Shown here in pieces: positions 32,468 through 39,244 of a DNA stretch of 64,000 bases (position 1 is its first letter; each line of letters begins with the position of its first letter). The stretch is from CAZLBC01 sp964557575 (GTDB lineage Bacteria; Planctomycetota; Phycisphaerae; SM23-33), in contig CAZLBC010000009.1 of assembly GCA_964557575.1 (NCBI GenBank), forward strand, positions 1-64,000. The letters are read 5' to 3'. Below the pieces are notes generated by a model. The model was not told the origin of the DNA, searched no databases, and saw nothing but the letters and a program-made list of their open reading frames with translations. Position numbers and translations under genes: made by a program.

Positions 32468-33850
32468 ATGCGTGTACTGTTATTTATTTCGATTGTTGCG
32501 ACGATCCCGGCCGTGGTTGCGGAAGCTGTTTTGGGCGCTGGACGGGAGGGTGACAGCGATTCCCCGCTGCTGAATGAACTTTCCAGGACAGGCAGCCGCA
32601 GGGCCAAGGCTGTCCTCAGGAAGGTATGGTTCAATCCGAAAAATGCGAGCAGCACCGCTGCGGTGCCTGTCGGGCTGATCATGACCGGCAAGCGGTTTGA
32701 TTCGGCCAACGAATACCTCCCGGATCCCTGGCTGGGGCCGTTGATAAACGCTTTTTATCAAAATGGTTACTGTTCGCTTGTATTGACGTGCGACCGGGGG
32801 AACTGGAAGGGGGTGGTCGTGCGTCAGATCGACCAGGCGATTAACAAACCGCCGAGCAGGATCGTTCCCGTCGATACAAACAGGATTATAGTGGTCGCCG
32901 ACAGTATGACGGGTTTCAGCGGAATGAAATTTGTAAACCAATATCCCACGCGAACGGCCGGGGCGATATTCGTCAACGCGCCGCCTTTCGTGTACACCAG
33001 CCGGGGGATTACGGCGTGGGAGCCGAACAATAAAGCCTGGAACATACCGTTCTGGATCGTTGTCGGCGGCGATGCGTCGGCGTGTTCCGACCTGATTGTG
33101 ATGTGGCGAAAATTATTCGCGGACGCGCCGGCGGATTCCTCGATAACCATGGACCAGTGGCCGGGCAAGGGGCTGGGATATCTCCTGCCGTCGTCTGAAA
33201 TCAAGCAGTGGCTGGGTGACATTGCCCGCAACAGGATACCGAAAGAAGGCAGGAACCGCCAGCTGATAGCGGAGATCAACCGGTACGCGCAGCTTGTGCG
33301 CCGTCTCGACGGGAAGATCTTTTCGTTTACTCCCGCTGCAAGCGGGGCCGTCATCACGAAGAAAGAGGGACCGGTCACCGTTTCGGCAGCCGTACCCCGG
33401 GGATGGCAGCGAAACCGCGCATCGGAACGGCCCTATCTGTCCGCGCGAGGGGCCGACGGATCGTCGGGGAAAAATCCGTTCGTTGAAATCCACCTGAGCA
33501 CGATTCCCAAAAGCGCCATGATTGCGTGCGTATTTGCCGTACCCGGAAAGGGCCGGGCAGACCAGCTTCTTGATTTCTGTACGCGGAGACTCGAGTACCG
33601 GAACTACGTGCCCTATCGGCTTGTCTCATGGAAGGAGAAAGGCTGGGTCTTTCGGCTTTCCTCCGTTCCGCGGGAATACCGCGGGCAGTGGAAACGGTGG
33701 GTGGTCCTCTACGCGGTCAAGGCGATACCGGAAAGCCGTAACACGTCGGCACTGCTGATGGTGATGGACAAATCTCCCCGGCCCGATGCCGGGAGGATGG
33801 CGTCGGCGATGCGCGAACTCATCGAGACGGTGAAGATCGCGCCCCGGTAG
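32468..33850 (+). CDS. Exported alpha/beta-hydrolase-like protein with extra C-terminal domain
   Basis: 460 residues. An N-terminal signal peptide (MRVLLFISIVATIPAVVAEA) is followed by an alpha/beta-hydrolase-like domain (about 60-270): VGLIMTGKRFDSANEYLPDP, then SMTGFSGMKFVNQYP resembling a nucleophile elbow (G-F-S-G). Clear Asp and His triad partners are not obvious. The C-terminal 150 residues (from about VTVSAAVPRGWQRN) look like a separate beta-rich domain, similar in outline to PsbP/DcrB-type domains; that is a guess. Architecture recalls the lipoprotein hydrolase at 22227-23150, which also has GFSG. AGGAG lies 17 bases upstream of the ATG, too far for a good ribosome-binding site. Function unknown. 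Confidence 0.7.
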   Translation: MRVLLFISIVATIPAVVAEAVLGAGREGDSDSPLLNELSRTGSRRAKAVLRKVWFNPKNASSTAAVPVGLIMTGKRFDSANEYLPDPWLGPLINAFYQNGYCSLVLTCDRGNWKGVVVRQIDQAINKPPSRIVPVDTNRIIVVADSMTGFSGMKFVNQYPTRTAGAIFVNAPPFVYTSRGITAWEPNNKAWNIPFWIVVGGDASACSDLIVMWRKLFADAPADSSITMDQWPGKGLGYLLPSSEIKQWLGDIARNRIPKEGRNRQLIAEINRYAQLVRRLDGKIFSFTPAASGAVITKKEGPVTVSAAVPRGWQRNRASERPYLSARGADGSSGKNPFVEIHLSTIPKSAMIACVFAVPGKGRADQLLDFCTRRLEYRNYVPYRLVSWKEKGWVFRLSSVPREYRGQWKRWVVLYAVKAIPESRNTSALLMVMDKSPRPDAGRMASAMRELIETVKIAPR

Positions 33851-33892
33851 CGGGACGGCGCCGCGTGTAATCCGCGTTCTCCCGTCGCCCCC

Positions 33893-34759
33893 TCAGGTTG
33901 TTCCGAAGAGTATGATCAGCAGCGTGCCGACGGGGGCCGCCATCAACAGGGAATCGAGCAGGTCGAGCACGCCCCCGAATTCCGGTACCAGCGCGCCGGA
34001 ATCCTTTATGCCGGCCGATCGTTTCAGCATCGACTCGCAGAGATCGCCGAACTGGCCGGTCAGCCCGACGCCGACGCTGAACACCAGGCATTGCCAGAGC
34101 GGCCATGCCGGACTGCATGCGCCGTGCCAGGCCAGTCCCGCGACCGCCGCCGTCACGATGCCGCCCGCCAGTCCTTCCCAGCTTTTTCCCGGGCTCAGCC
34201 ATGGTATCATCTTGTGCGTGCCCAGGAACGAGCCGGTGAAGTAGGCGCCGATGTCGGTTCCTTTTACGGATGCCAGGAACAGTATCATGACCGCGATGCC
34301 GCCCCGGATGCGAAGCGAAACAATCAGGCCGCCCAGCATGCCGACGTACAGGCACCCCAGGAGGGTTGCGGCAATACGTCGATACGCGTCCTCCAGTCGA
34401 GCCGCAATCATCTGGTTCGCGAACACGAGGGCCGCGACCAGGAACAGCGCGATATCCCACGACAGCGGGATGGCGGACAGCCAGCGGACCTGTTCTCCCG
34501 GCCGTGACAGGAGCGGGACGGCGAGAAAGATGCACAACGCGACCAGTCCGGCGGGAAGGTGAATATTCGTCCCCGCGGCGGTTGCGATTCGCGCGTATTC
34601 GAACAGGGCCGCCGCCAGCAGCGGCAGCATCGCGCCCACGGTCACCACGCCCATCCAGGGGCCGTCCTCGGTGAGGTGATCGAGCAGGAAAACGGCGGCG
34701 AGGGCGGCGATCATCGCCGCGCCGAATATGATCCGCTTGAGCATCGAGGATAGTTTCAT
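33893..34759 (-). CDS. cdsA: Phosphatidate cytidylyltransferase
   Basis: CDP-diacylglycerol synthase: makes CDP-diacylglycerol from phosphatidate and CTP for phospholipid synthesis; integral inner membrane. 288 residues from the ATG at 34759 (a TTG five codons earlier and another ATG five codons later are alternatives), with about eight hydrophobic segments. The family signature near the C-terminus is present in modified form: SMLKRSAGIKDSGALVPEFG and then GVLDLLD. Compared with the PROSITE pattern the usual His before GG is Phe, and the Arg after the LD is Leu; the Lys-Arg, Lys-Asp and both Asp residues remain. It lies 33 bases after the thioesterase gene on the same strand. Confidence 0.9.
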   Translation of the reverse strand: MKLSSMLKRIIFGAAMIAALAAVFLLDHLTEDGPWMGVVTVGAMLPLLAAALFEYARIATAAGTNIHLPAGLVALCIFLAVPLLSRPGEQVRWLSAIPLSWDIALFLVAALVFANQMIAARLEDAYRRIAATLLGCLYVGMLGGLIVSLRIRGGIAVMILFLASVKGTDIGAYFTGSFLGTHKMIPWLSPGKSWEGLAGGIVTAAVAGLAWHGACSPAWPLWQCLVFSVGVGLTGQFGDLCESMLKRSAGIKDSGALVPEFGGVLDLLDSLLMAAPVGTLLIILFGTT

Positions 34760-34792
34760 TACGGTTTTCTGCAATTTCGGACAAATCGGGGA

Positions 34793-35194
34793 TCACGTGC
34801 CGATGGTCTCGATAAACCAGCGGGGAGGACGGGCAGGACGCCCGTCGCCGTCGGTAACGGCGTGCGTTGTGTATCCCCGGACCACGTCCTGTTTGTTCCC
34901 GCCGGTATGCGCTATCGATACGTTGAACCTGACGCGGGCCTTGCCGACCATCACGGCATTGACCGAGAGGGAAAGCTCGTCGTCATACACTGCTCTGCTG
35001 AAAAACTCAAGATGGGCCTCGACCAGCGGCAGCATCACCCCGCGGGATTCCATTTCCGCGTACGGCATCTTTCTGCTTCTGAGCCATTCCGTCCGCCCTA
35101 CCTCGAACCATTCCAACGCCCGGGAATTATAGAATGTTCCCATCTGGTCGGTTTCGCTGTAGCGCACCCGGAGCCTGGTCGTTTCGTCTTTCAT
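34793..35194 (-). CDS. 4HBT hotdog-fold acyl-CoA thioesterase, YbgC/FadM type
   Basis: 133-residue hotdog thioesterase. The active-site block RVRYSETDQMGTFYNSRAL has the catalytic Asp (D16) and Tyr of the YbgC/4-hydroxybenzoyl-CoA thioesterase group, followed by LEWFEVGRTEWLRSRKM and the central strands VEAHLEFFSRAVYDDELSLSV. Predicted to hydrolyse acyl-CoA (or acyl-ACP) thioesters in the cytoplasm. YbgC usually sits in the tol-pal cluster; here it precedes cdsA, suggesting a lipid metabolism context. Divergent from the ECF sigma factor gene. Confidence 0.9.
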   Translation of the reverse strand: MKDETTRLRVRYSETDQMGTFYNSRALEWFEVGRTEWLRSRKMPYAEMESRGVMLPLVEAHLEFFSRAVYDDELSLSVNAVMVGKARVRFNVSIAHTGGNKQDVVRGYTTHAVTDGDGRPARPPRWFIETIGT

Positions 35195-35380
35195 CGCGAT
35201 ATTATTACGTCTATACTCGTTTTATTGCAAATGCAAATATCGATCGGTGTATGCACGCGTCGCGCGATACCCGCGGAATTGCGTTCCACCGGCTCTACGG
35301 GTACTATTTTCCGGGAATGTGCGGCCCCAAGCGACCTGAACCGATTTTTTGCACAAATAACCAACGTTCCGGAATACCAG

Positions 35381-36019
35381 GTGTCTGAAAAAGAGACGGA
35401 TTGCGGCGGTATCGGCGACACGCAGGCCGATTCTGCGCTGGTTCGATCGGCGCTGGCGGGACAGACCAGCGGATTCGACGAGTTGATACGCCGTTATCAG
35501 CGGCAGGCGACCGTTACCGCGTATCGCCTCCTCTCTAATCGGGATGACGCGATGGAAGTGGTACAGGATGCCTTTATGAAGGCGTTTGAAATGCTGAAAA
35601 CGCTTGAAAAACCGAACAGGTTCGGTCCGTGGTTTCTGCGGATAGTCAGCAATCTCTCCCTGAACCGCAGGCGGGGACGGGCGGTGCGAAAGGCCGTTTC
35701 CCTGGAGAGTGGAGAGGAGGACCGCCGACAGTGGCGCTATACCCTGGATGACGGATCGTTATCAGCCGGCCGGTCGGTCGAGGCCGCCGACACGGTTGCG
35801 GTGATCAGCGAAGAGATAGACCGGTTACCGGAGCGGCAGCGCGAGGCGCTTGTCCTCTTCGCGGTCCAGGAGATGCCGCAAAAAGAGGTAGCCGCACTCA
35901 TGGGCTGCAGCGTGGAAACAGTGAAATGGAACGTGTTCGACGCCCGGAGAAGACTGCGGGCCGCGCTGACGAAACGCGGTGTATGTACCGAACGGAACGG
36001 CGACGAACATGAACCGTAA
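35381..36019 (+). CDS. ECF-type RNA polymerase sigma factor
   Basis: Sigma-70 family ECF factor. The frame is open far upstream (an ATG at 35231 is in frame), but family alignment favours the GTG at 35381, giving 212 residues. Region 2 is FDELIRRYQRQATVTAYRLLSNRDDAMEVVQDAFMKAFEML (about 32-72); region 4 is LPERQREALVLFAVQEMPQKEVAALMGCSVETVKWNVFDARRRLRAAL near the C-terminus, containing the helix-turn-helix. There is no Shine-Dalgarno sequence of quality at either start, so the start is the least certain part. The next gene, 20 bases downstream, encodes a membrane protein that looks like its anti-sigma factor, and then an exported STN-domain protein. Confidence 0.9.
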   Translation: MSEKETDCGGIGDTQADSALVRSALAGQTSGFDELIRRYQRQATVTAYRLLSNRDDAMEVVQDAFMKAFEMLKTLEKPNRFGPWFLRIVSNLSLNRRRGRAVRKAVSLESGEEDRRQWRYTLDDGSLSAGRSVEAADTVAVISEEIDRLPERQREALVLFAVQEMPQKEVAALMGCSVETVKWNVFDARRRLRAALTKRGVCTERNGDEHEP

Positions 36020-36039
36020 TCACGGCGATGGGAACAGGT

Positions 36040-36753
36040 ATGGCCGTTGATGAACAAGACAATCTGAGAACTCTGATCGAGCGTTACATCGCGGGCGATT
36101 TGAGTTCAGGCGAAACAGCCGCGCTGCGCGACCGGATCGCGTCCGATCCGAAACTGCACAGTGCCCTCGACGAGTACGAATTGACCCGGTACATGGACGG
36201 CGGCATGTCGGGCGAAGAGGCGGCCGAGTTTGTCGGCCGGGTCAATGCCGATCCGCGGCTTCAGTCCGCGCTCGCGGAGTATCGCTCGCTCGAGAGGGCC
36301 ATCGAGGAGGTCCGGCGGGTCGAGCCCGTCGTCGACTATGCGCGGCAGCGGCAGGAGATTCTCGCCGCGGTGCGGGGACGGGTGGCGCGGCGACGGTACC
36401 GGACGATTGCCGCGGTGGTTGCAACCGCCGTCGCGGCGGCGATACTGCTTGGGATATTTTTCTGGTGGAACGAGACGGGGCCGGAAACGCAAACGTCGCC
36501 GGTTGCCCAGCACGACGCGCTGTCCGAACCGGTCCCGGGAGATCTTCGAGACCGCGTGGTGGTGTCGGAAATGGTAACACCCGAGGAGTGGCGCCGGACC
36601 GCGGCGGCAGTCGAGTCGCGCATGACGGTCATCACGATGCCCGCCCTGCAGCAGGACGACGATTTTTCTCATGTTCTTGTGTCCACCGCCGGTTGGGAAG
36701 CGACCGGCCTGAACTGGATCGACGCGCACCGGATGATGCTGGTCGGGGGATAG
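36040..36753 (+). CDS. Probable anti-sigma factor with duplicated N-terminal motif, one transmembrane helix
   Basis: 237 residues from the ATG at 36040 (GGGA 6 bases upstream; an ATG at 36028 is also in frame). Residues 16-47 and 51-82 are tandem copies of one motif: YIAGDLSSGETAALRDRIAS with DPKLHSALDEYE, and YMDGGMSGEEAAEFVGRVNA with DPRLQSALAEYR. Such motifs occur in cytoplasmic sigma-binding regions of anti-sigma factors; the zinc ligands of ZAS domains are absent. A transmembrane helix spans about 122-143, leaving roughly 95 residues outside (SEMVTPEEWRRTAAAVESR, HVLVSTAGWEATGLNWIDAHRMMLVGG). Position after an ECF sigma gene supports the assignment; it is not proven. Confidence 0.72.
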   Translation: MAVDEQDNLRTLIERYIAGDLSSGETAALRDRIASDPKLHSALDEYELTRYMDGGMSGEEAAEFVGRVNADPRLQSALAEYRSLERAIEEVRRVEPVVDYARQRQEILAAVRGRVARRRYRTIAAVVATAVAAAILLGIFFWWNETGPETQTSPVAQHDALSEPVPGDLRDRVVVSEMVTPEEWRRTAAAVESRMTVITMPALQQDDDFSHVLVSTAGWEATGLNWIDAHRMMLVGG

Positions 36754-36780
36754 CCTTATTACCACGGAGCAGGAGAAGAT

Positions 36781-37956
36781 ATGAACATGCATGAACGTGT
36801 CGGGATGTGGATGGCCATTGCGGTATTCGTGTTCGCGGGTGCCGCCCGGGTACCGGCAGGCCTGCAGGACAGTCTGGATACCGGGGTTGAAATCAGGTTG
36901 GCCGATTCCCCCATCGAGAAGATATTCGACCAGATCGGCGAAAAAACCGGCCTGGAGTTCGACGTGTCCGACCGTACACTCCAGTTGCTGCCGTACGGCC
37001 GACGAACCCGCCTGTCGGTTGCCGTGCCCGCGATACCGCTGCGGCGGGCCCTGGACAGAATTGTCCGGCCCCACGGACTGACCTGGGAACCGGTCGGCGA
37101 CACCGTGCGGATCGTTCCCACGCAACCGCTGCTGAGGATGTGCCGGCGGGCGACCTACGATGAATTAAAGATTCTCGGTGCGCTGCTTACGCAAACCATC
37201 CGGAAGATTCCCGAACCCGGCACGGGCAGTGTCGTCCTGCGGGGCCTGACGAAGAATCCCGCCGTCAATCTGATCTTTCCCGAGGGCATGCGGAAAGAGG
37301 ATGTTCTGGAACGCTACCGGCGAGCCGGCCTGTACCTGCCCGGCCCTGCCGCGGAGTGGCTCAACGGTGTATGCGGCAGGGAGATGACGTGGTACATCGA
37401 TGCGCACAGGATCTTCATAATCGACCGGCGGCGGCAGGCCCTTCGCCAGGTCGGCCGGAAGGTATCCCTCGACTTCAGGAAATCAGATGTCCGCGACGTG
37501 CTCCTGGAGCTTGCCCGTATGGCGAACCTGGGTTTGTCGCTCCAGCCGGGCGTCTTGAACACACTGTCTCCCGGGAGCCGCACGATAACCCTTGTTATGG
37601 AGAATCGGACGATCTTGCAGGCGATGGAGATCGTGTCGGGCACCGTCGGCATAGAGGTTGAAGTCACTGCCGACGGCGGCATTTACGCCGGCATCGCAAA
37701 GGGGCTGTCGCGCCCGGGGACGGCGGCCGAACGGGAGCCGGGATTTTTTATCCAGACCCGGATGAAGAGTTCCACGGGCAGAGAGATTCGCCTGTACCTC
37801 CGACCCGATGAAGTCCCGGAAGGTGTCAGGAAGGCGATTGCCGCCGAAAAGCGGAAGATAATCGGTGAACTCGAAAAACACCTGTCCCCGCCGGAGGACG
37901 GTACAGTGCCGGAAGCGTCCGCCGGCGGTGCGACCGATACGGAAGGGGACGAGTAA
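36781..37956 (+). CDS. Exported protein with two secretin/TonB N-terminus (STN)-like domains
   Basis: 391 residues with an N-terminal signal peptide (MWMAIAVFVFAGAARVPAG). AGGAG lies 7 bases upstream of the ATG. The first STN-like domain is at about 35-115 (VEIRLADSPIEKIFDQIGEKTGLEFDV, then PLRRALDRIVRPHGLTWEPVGDTVRIVP); a second is at about 228-305 (KVSLDFRKSDVRDVLLELARMANLGLSL, then RTILQAMEIVSGTVGIEVEV). STN domains occur in secretins and in TonB receptors that signal to anti-sigma factors. There is no secretin or TonB barrel domain, so this is a periplasmic module only. Third gene of the sigma/anti-sigma/STN cassette; a role as periplasmic sensor is inferred. Confidence 0.75.
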   Translation: MNMHERVGMWMAIAVFVFAGAARVPAGLQDSLDTGVEIRLADSPIEKIFDQIGEKTGLEFDVSDRTLQLLPYGRRTRLSVAVPAIPLRRALDRIVRPHGLTWEPVGDTVRIVPTQPLLRMCRRATYDELKILGALLTQTIRKIPEPGTGSVVLRGLTKNPAVNLIFPEGMRKEDVLERYRRAGLYLPGPAAEWLNGVCGREMTWYIDAHRIFIIDRRRQALRQVGRKVSLDFRKSDVRDVLLELARMANLGLSLQPGVLNTLSPGSRTITLVMENRTILQAMEIVSGTVGIEVEVTADGGIYAGIAKGLSRPGTAAEREPGFFIQTRMKSSTGREIRLYLRPDEVPEGVRKAIAAEKRKIIGELEKHLSPPEDGTVPEASAGGATDTEGDE

Positions 37957-37966
37957 AAAAGGCGGG

Positions 37967-38107
37967 TCAGTCCGTGATCTGGGCCTGTTTTCCCCGACGC
38001 CTGCGCCGGTTGATGATTTTACGGCCGTTCCTGGTTTTCATGCGCGCACGGAAACCGAAATTGCGTTTTCTCTTTCTTCGCGAGTTTCTGCTCTTTGGTA
38101 TATGCAT
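37967..38107 (-). CDS. rpmH: 50S ribosomal protein bL34
   Basis: Short gene read by hand on the minus strand: 46 residues, very basic, with the bL34 family core RKRKRNFGFRARMKTRNGRK followed by IINRRRRRGKQ. bL34 is a structural protein of the large ribosomal subunit. The first residues (MHIPKSRNS) differ from the common MKRTYQPS start. rpmH normally sits beside rnpA and dnaA near the replication origin; here neither neighbour is present, the upstream flank is a divergent CYTH gene and the stop codon lies 10 bases from the convergent STN gene. A promoter and a small leader hairpin are seen upstream. Confidence 0.93.
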   Translation of the reverse strand: MHIPKSRNSRRKRKRNFGFRARMKTRNGRKIINRRRRRGKQAQITD

Positions 38108-38151
38108 GTTTCTCTTATCCGTTTAAAGATGTTCCGGTTTTCTGTTTACGG

Positions 38152-38167
38152 CCGGGAGATTTCCCGG
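38152..38167 (-). promoter_or_regulatory. Leader hairpin upstream of rpmH
   Basis: CCGGGA-GATT-TCCCGG forms a perfect 6-base-pair stem with a 4-base loop, placed near the 5' end of the predicted rpmH transcript, about 45 bases before the ATG. It could stabilise the mRNA or be regulatory; there is no direct evidence. Confidence 0.35.
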
Positions 38168-38179
38168 AACCGGTGTGAA

Positions 38180-38208
38180 AAAATACTATTGAACATCGCA
38201 TTTGACAA
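38180..38208 (-). promoter_or_regulatory. Candidate promoter of rpmH
   Basis: On the minus strand TTGTCA (38208-38203), 17-base spacer, TATTTT (38185-38180). The start would be near 38173, giving a leader of about 66 bases containing the hairpin. Confidence 0.4.
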
Positions 38209-38244
38209 GTGAAAATTTTGGATCGCGCATATAGGGTGTTCTCT

Positions 38245-38841
38245 ATGGAAGAGATTGAGGCCAAGTATCGGTTCTGCGACCACCGCCGCCTGCGCGTTGC
38301 GCTGGTGCGGAACGGCGCCGCGTTTATCGGCGCGGTCGTCCAGCGGGACACCTATTTTGACACCCCGGGCGGGCGCCTGCGGGAAGCGGAGTGCGGGTTG
38401 CGGCTCAGGGTTTCCGCCGCGCCTTCGCCGCACGGCGGGGACGAGGCGGGCGGGGGGGACGAGAGCGGCATTATCACGTGGAAGGGACCGTCTGAAAAAG
38501 ACCGGCGTTTCAAGGTGCGGACTGAAGTGGAAGTCAGTGTGGACTCGGCCGTCGCGGCTGTGCGGCTCCTGGAAGGACTCGGATTTGAAAAGGTGTTTGT
38601 CCTGGAGAAACGGCGGGCGACGTACCGTTTCGGCGGATGCCTGGTGGAACTGGATACCCTGCCGCTGATCGGTGATTTCGTCGAAATAGAGGGGCCGGAC
38701 CGGCGCAGCATAGCGAAGGCCGCGGACGCGATCGGGATTGCCGGCGAGCATATCCCCGAACCATACCTGCACCTGCTGCTGGACCACTGCCGGGAAACGG
38801 GCATTCCCTTTGAATCAGCGACCTTTTCCGACGCCCCCTGA
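38245..38841 (+). CDS. CYTH-domain protein (class IV adenylate cyclase / thiamine triphosphatase-like)
   Basis: 198 residues from the ATG at 38245, chosen because the CYTH signature E-I-E-A-K (ExExK) then falls at residues 3-7 as in the family; an in-frame GTG at 38209 would add 12 residues. The domain is an eight-stranded tunnel whose acidic and basic residues bind triphosphate and metal: RDTYFDTP, LRLRVS, ITWKGPSE, RTEVEVSV, KRRATYRF, VELDTLPLIGDFVEIEG. Members include CyaB adenylate cyclases, thiamine triphosphatases and inorganic triphosphatases; which applies here is unknown. It contains a Gly/Asp-rich insertion near residues 60-75. Confidence 0.85.
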   Translation: MEEIEAKYRFCDHRRLRVALVRNGAAFIGAVVQRDTYFDTPGGRLREAECGLRLRVSAAPSPHGGDEAGGGDESGIITWKGPSEKDRRFKVRTEVEVSVDSAVAAVRLLEGLGFEKVFVLEKRRATYRFGGCLVELDTLPLIGDFVEIEGPDRRSIAKAADAIGIAGEHIPEPYLHLLLDHCRETGIPFESATFSDAP

Positions 38842-38852
38842 CCTGCACCCGA

Positions 38853-39200
38853 TCAGCCGAAAGTGCTGCCGTTCCAGCCCCAGTGTGCGGCGGATACGTC
38901 GGTGAAGTTGATATAGACACGGTCCGGCGGGACCCCGAGTTTCTCCTTCAGGAGGGTGCACAGGAGATCGGCTATTGTCGCGTTGACCGTGCCGCCGAGC
39001 CCGCCGATGCTCCTGATGTCCGCGAAGGCCGCGTTGCCTCCTTCGCCGGCCATCAGGAAGGCGCCGTCCGACAGTTCCGCCATCACGTACTGTTCGGGCT
39101 TGCCGATCGCCGACGCAATCATTGACGAGAGTGATTTCAGCAGGTCTTCCTTCACGTCCTCTGCCGGCGCTGCAGATGTTTCCAGTCGTATCAACGGCAT
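38853..39200 (-). CDS. MIF-family tautomerase-like protein
   Basis: 115 residues from the ATG at 39200, supported by AAAGGAG 6-7 bases upstream; this leaves proline directly after the initiator Met, the catalytic Pro1 of the tautomerase superfamily. The C-terminal stretch DRVYINFTDVSAAHWGWNGS followed by TFG closely resembles the macrophage migration inhibitory factor family ([20 protein letters not shown] in mammals), and SDGAFLMAGEGG and FADIRSIGGLGG are in the expected places. Bacterial MIF homologues are known but uncommon; phenylpyruvate or similar keto-enol tautomerisation is likely but unproven. It follows polA by 44 bases on the same strand. Confidence 0.88.
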   Translation of the reverse strand: MPLIRLETSAAPAEDVKEDLLKSLSSMIASAIGKPEQYVMAELSDGAFLMAGEGGNAAFADIRSIGGLGGTVNATIADLLCTLLKEKLGVPPDRVYINFTDVSAAHWGWNGSTFG

Positions 39201-39244
39201 CGTTTCTCCTTTCCCATTGTATCCATACCGTACGGCCGGCGCGG

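Noticed and set aside
34862..35380. Extended N-terminus of the ECF sigma factor
   Set aside because: The upstream part reads antisense through the thioesterase gene and matches no sigma factor region; normal family length is reached from 35381.
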